Under the pieces are notes generated by a model that searched no databases, was not told where the DNA came from, and saw only the letters and a program-made list of their open reading frames with translations. The position numbers and the translations under genes are program-made. This document shows, one piece after another, positions 5,618 to 6,349 of a stretch of DNA of 6,349 nucleotides; the first letter of the stretch is position 1; every line of letters starts with the position of its first letter. The DNA is from an uncultured Candidatus Peregrinibacteria bacterium (GTDB lineage Bacteria > Patescibacteriota > Gracilibacteria > CAIRYL01), in assembly GCA_903882825.1 (NCBI GenBank), contig CAIRYL010000033.1, forward strand, positions 1 to 6,349, in the 5' to 3' direction.

Positions 5618-6349
5618 ATGCATTTTGCAGATCTCCTCACCAACACTGTTCAAGAAAAAAAATCTCCTCTATGTTTGGGGCTTGATCCACATTATTCACA
5701 CATTCCAGAATACCTCAAAAAAAACGCTTCTCCCGAACAATCTCTTTTAAAATTTCTTATTCCTATTATTGATGCATGTAGTGAGCATATTGCTTGCGTA
5801 AAGCCACAACTTGCATTTTTTGAAGTCTTTGGGAGCGCGGGATTTTTAGCATTTGAAAAAGTTTGTATGTTTGCAAAAGCACGAGGACTTTTAGTGGTGG
5901 TCGATGGAAAGCGCGGAGATATTGGTTCCACTGCGGAAAACTATGCAGAAGCATTTTTAGGAAAAAATAGACCATACGACGCTCTTACCGTAAATCCGTA
6001 TCTTGGATCAGATGGAATTTTACCATTTGTAAAAAAATGTGCCGAAAATGAAAAAGGGCTTTTTATCCTTACAAAAACTTCTAACCCGAGTGCGGGAGAA
6101 TTTCAAGATTTAATTATAGGAGAAGAACTCCTGCACGAAAATGTGGCTCACGCCGTAGCCAGATGGGGCATGGAAGATATTGGACTTTCTGGATTTTCAA
6201 GTATAGGAGCGGTTGTAGGAGCAACATATCCGGAAGAAATGCGTATTTTACGAAAAGAGATGCCTTCACAAATTTTTTTGGTTCCCGGGTACGGAGCCCA
6301 AGGTGGCACAGCAAAAGATATTGCTGGTGCGTTTTATAACGATAAAAAA
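5618..6349 (+). CDS. pyrF: Orotidine 5'-phosphate decarboxylase, subfamily 2 (3' end beyond window)
   Basis: The last step of de novo UMP synthesis: decarboxylation of orotidine 5'-phosphate to UMP in the cytoplasm. The frame is open for 244 codons to the window edge with no stop, so the protein is partial at the C-terminus; subfamily-2 enzymes usually run to about 270-310 residues. Landmarks of a TIM-barrel OMP decarboxylase are LCLGLDPHY (18-26), VKPQLAFFE (61-69), the catalytic DGKRGDIGSTAENYA (96-110, with D96, K98 and D101), TVNPYLGSDG (124-133), KTSNPSAGEFQD (153-164) and the phosphate-binding loop VPGYGAQGG (222-230). The DxKRGDIGST form and the KTSNPSAGEFQD segment mark the longer subfamily 2 seen in Mycobacterium and Myxococcus rather than the E. 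coli type. The ATG at 5618 gives the usual HFADLL opening. No other pyr gene is visible in the window. Confidence 0.96.
   Translation, partial: MHFADLLTNTVQEKKSPLCLGLDPHYSHIPEYLKKNASPEQSLLKFLIPIIDACSEHIACVKPQLAFFEVFGSAGFLAFEKVCMFAKARGLLVVVDGKRGDIGSTAENYAEAFLGKNRPYDALTVNPYLGSDGILPFVKKCAENEKGLFILTKTSNPSAGEFQDLIIGEELLHENVAHAVARWGMEDIGLSGFSSIGAVVGATYPEEMRILRKEMPSQIFLVPGYGAQGGTAKDIAGAFYNDKK

Noticed and set aside
1..6349. Mobile element, CRISPR array, defence system, tRNA or rRNA
   Set aside because: No transposase, integrase, regularly spaced repeat, cloverleaf or nuclease/toxin gene is visible. The EVE protein alone does not make a restriction system.

Overview
This AT-rich window carries seven protein-coding genes, one of them cut off by the right edge. 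I see no RNA gene, mobile element, CRISPR array or phage gene, and no gene-free stretch longer than 191 bases. The genes fall into two divergent blocks that meet near position 3300. The likely source is an uncultured bacterium, possibly of the Patescibacteria/CPR type (Peregrinibacteria- or Gracilibacteria-like). That placement is an inference from AT richness, compact spacing, the near absence of Shine-Dalgarno sequences and proteins without recognisable families. No marker gene here proves it. All six visible stop codons are TAA, and no recognised gene contains an in-frame TGA, so nothing points to the TGA=Gly code of some relatives.

Left block, minus strand, transcribed from about 3290 towards 34: an unrecognised mainly helical protein (GTG start at 3191), then a single-stranded DNA-binding protein with two OB domains in one chain (start 2034), then a GT4-family glycosyltransferase (start 1149). 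A sigma70-like promoter (TTGACG, 17 bases, TAAGAT on the minus strand) precedes the first gene. A weak AT-rich hairpin overlaps the end of that gene, before ssb.

Right block, plus strand: an EVE-domain protein (start 3383) whose stop overlaps the start of rsmG, the 16S rRNA G527 methyltransferase. After a 114-base gap comes a second pair: a six-helix membrane protein of unknown function (GTG 4669) and pyrF, a subfamily-2 orotidine 5'-phosphate decarboxylase (start 5618, incomplete). Both plus-strand pairs are preceded by a similar candidate promoter, TTGAG(A/T) with TACCCT 16 or 17 bases downstream.

Functionally this is mostly housekeeping: DNA replication and repair (ssb), ribosome modification (rsmG), pyrimidine synthesis (pyrF), surface glycan assembly (glycosyltransferase) and a modified-base reader (EVE). 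I do not see a defence or mobile system. The points most worth a second look are the two-OB SSB, the orphan helical protein upstream of it, the EVE-rsmG coupling, and two recurring signals: the TTGAG/TACCCT promoter and a T-rich tract that abuts two start codons where a Shine-Dalgarno would be expected.
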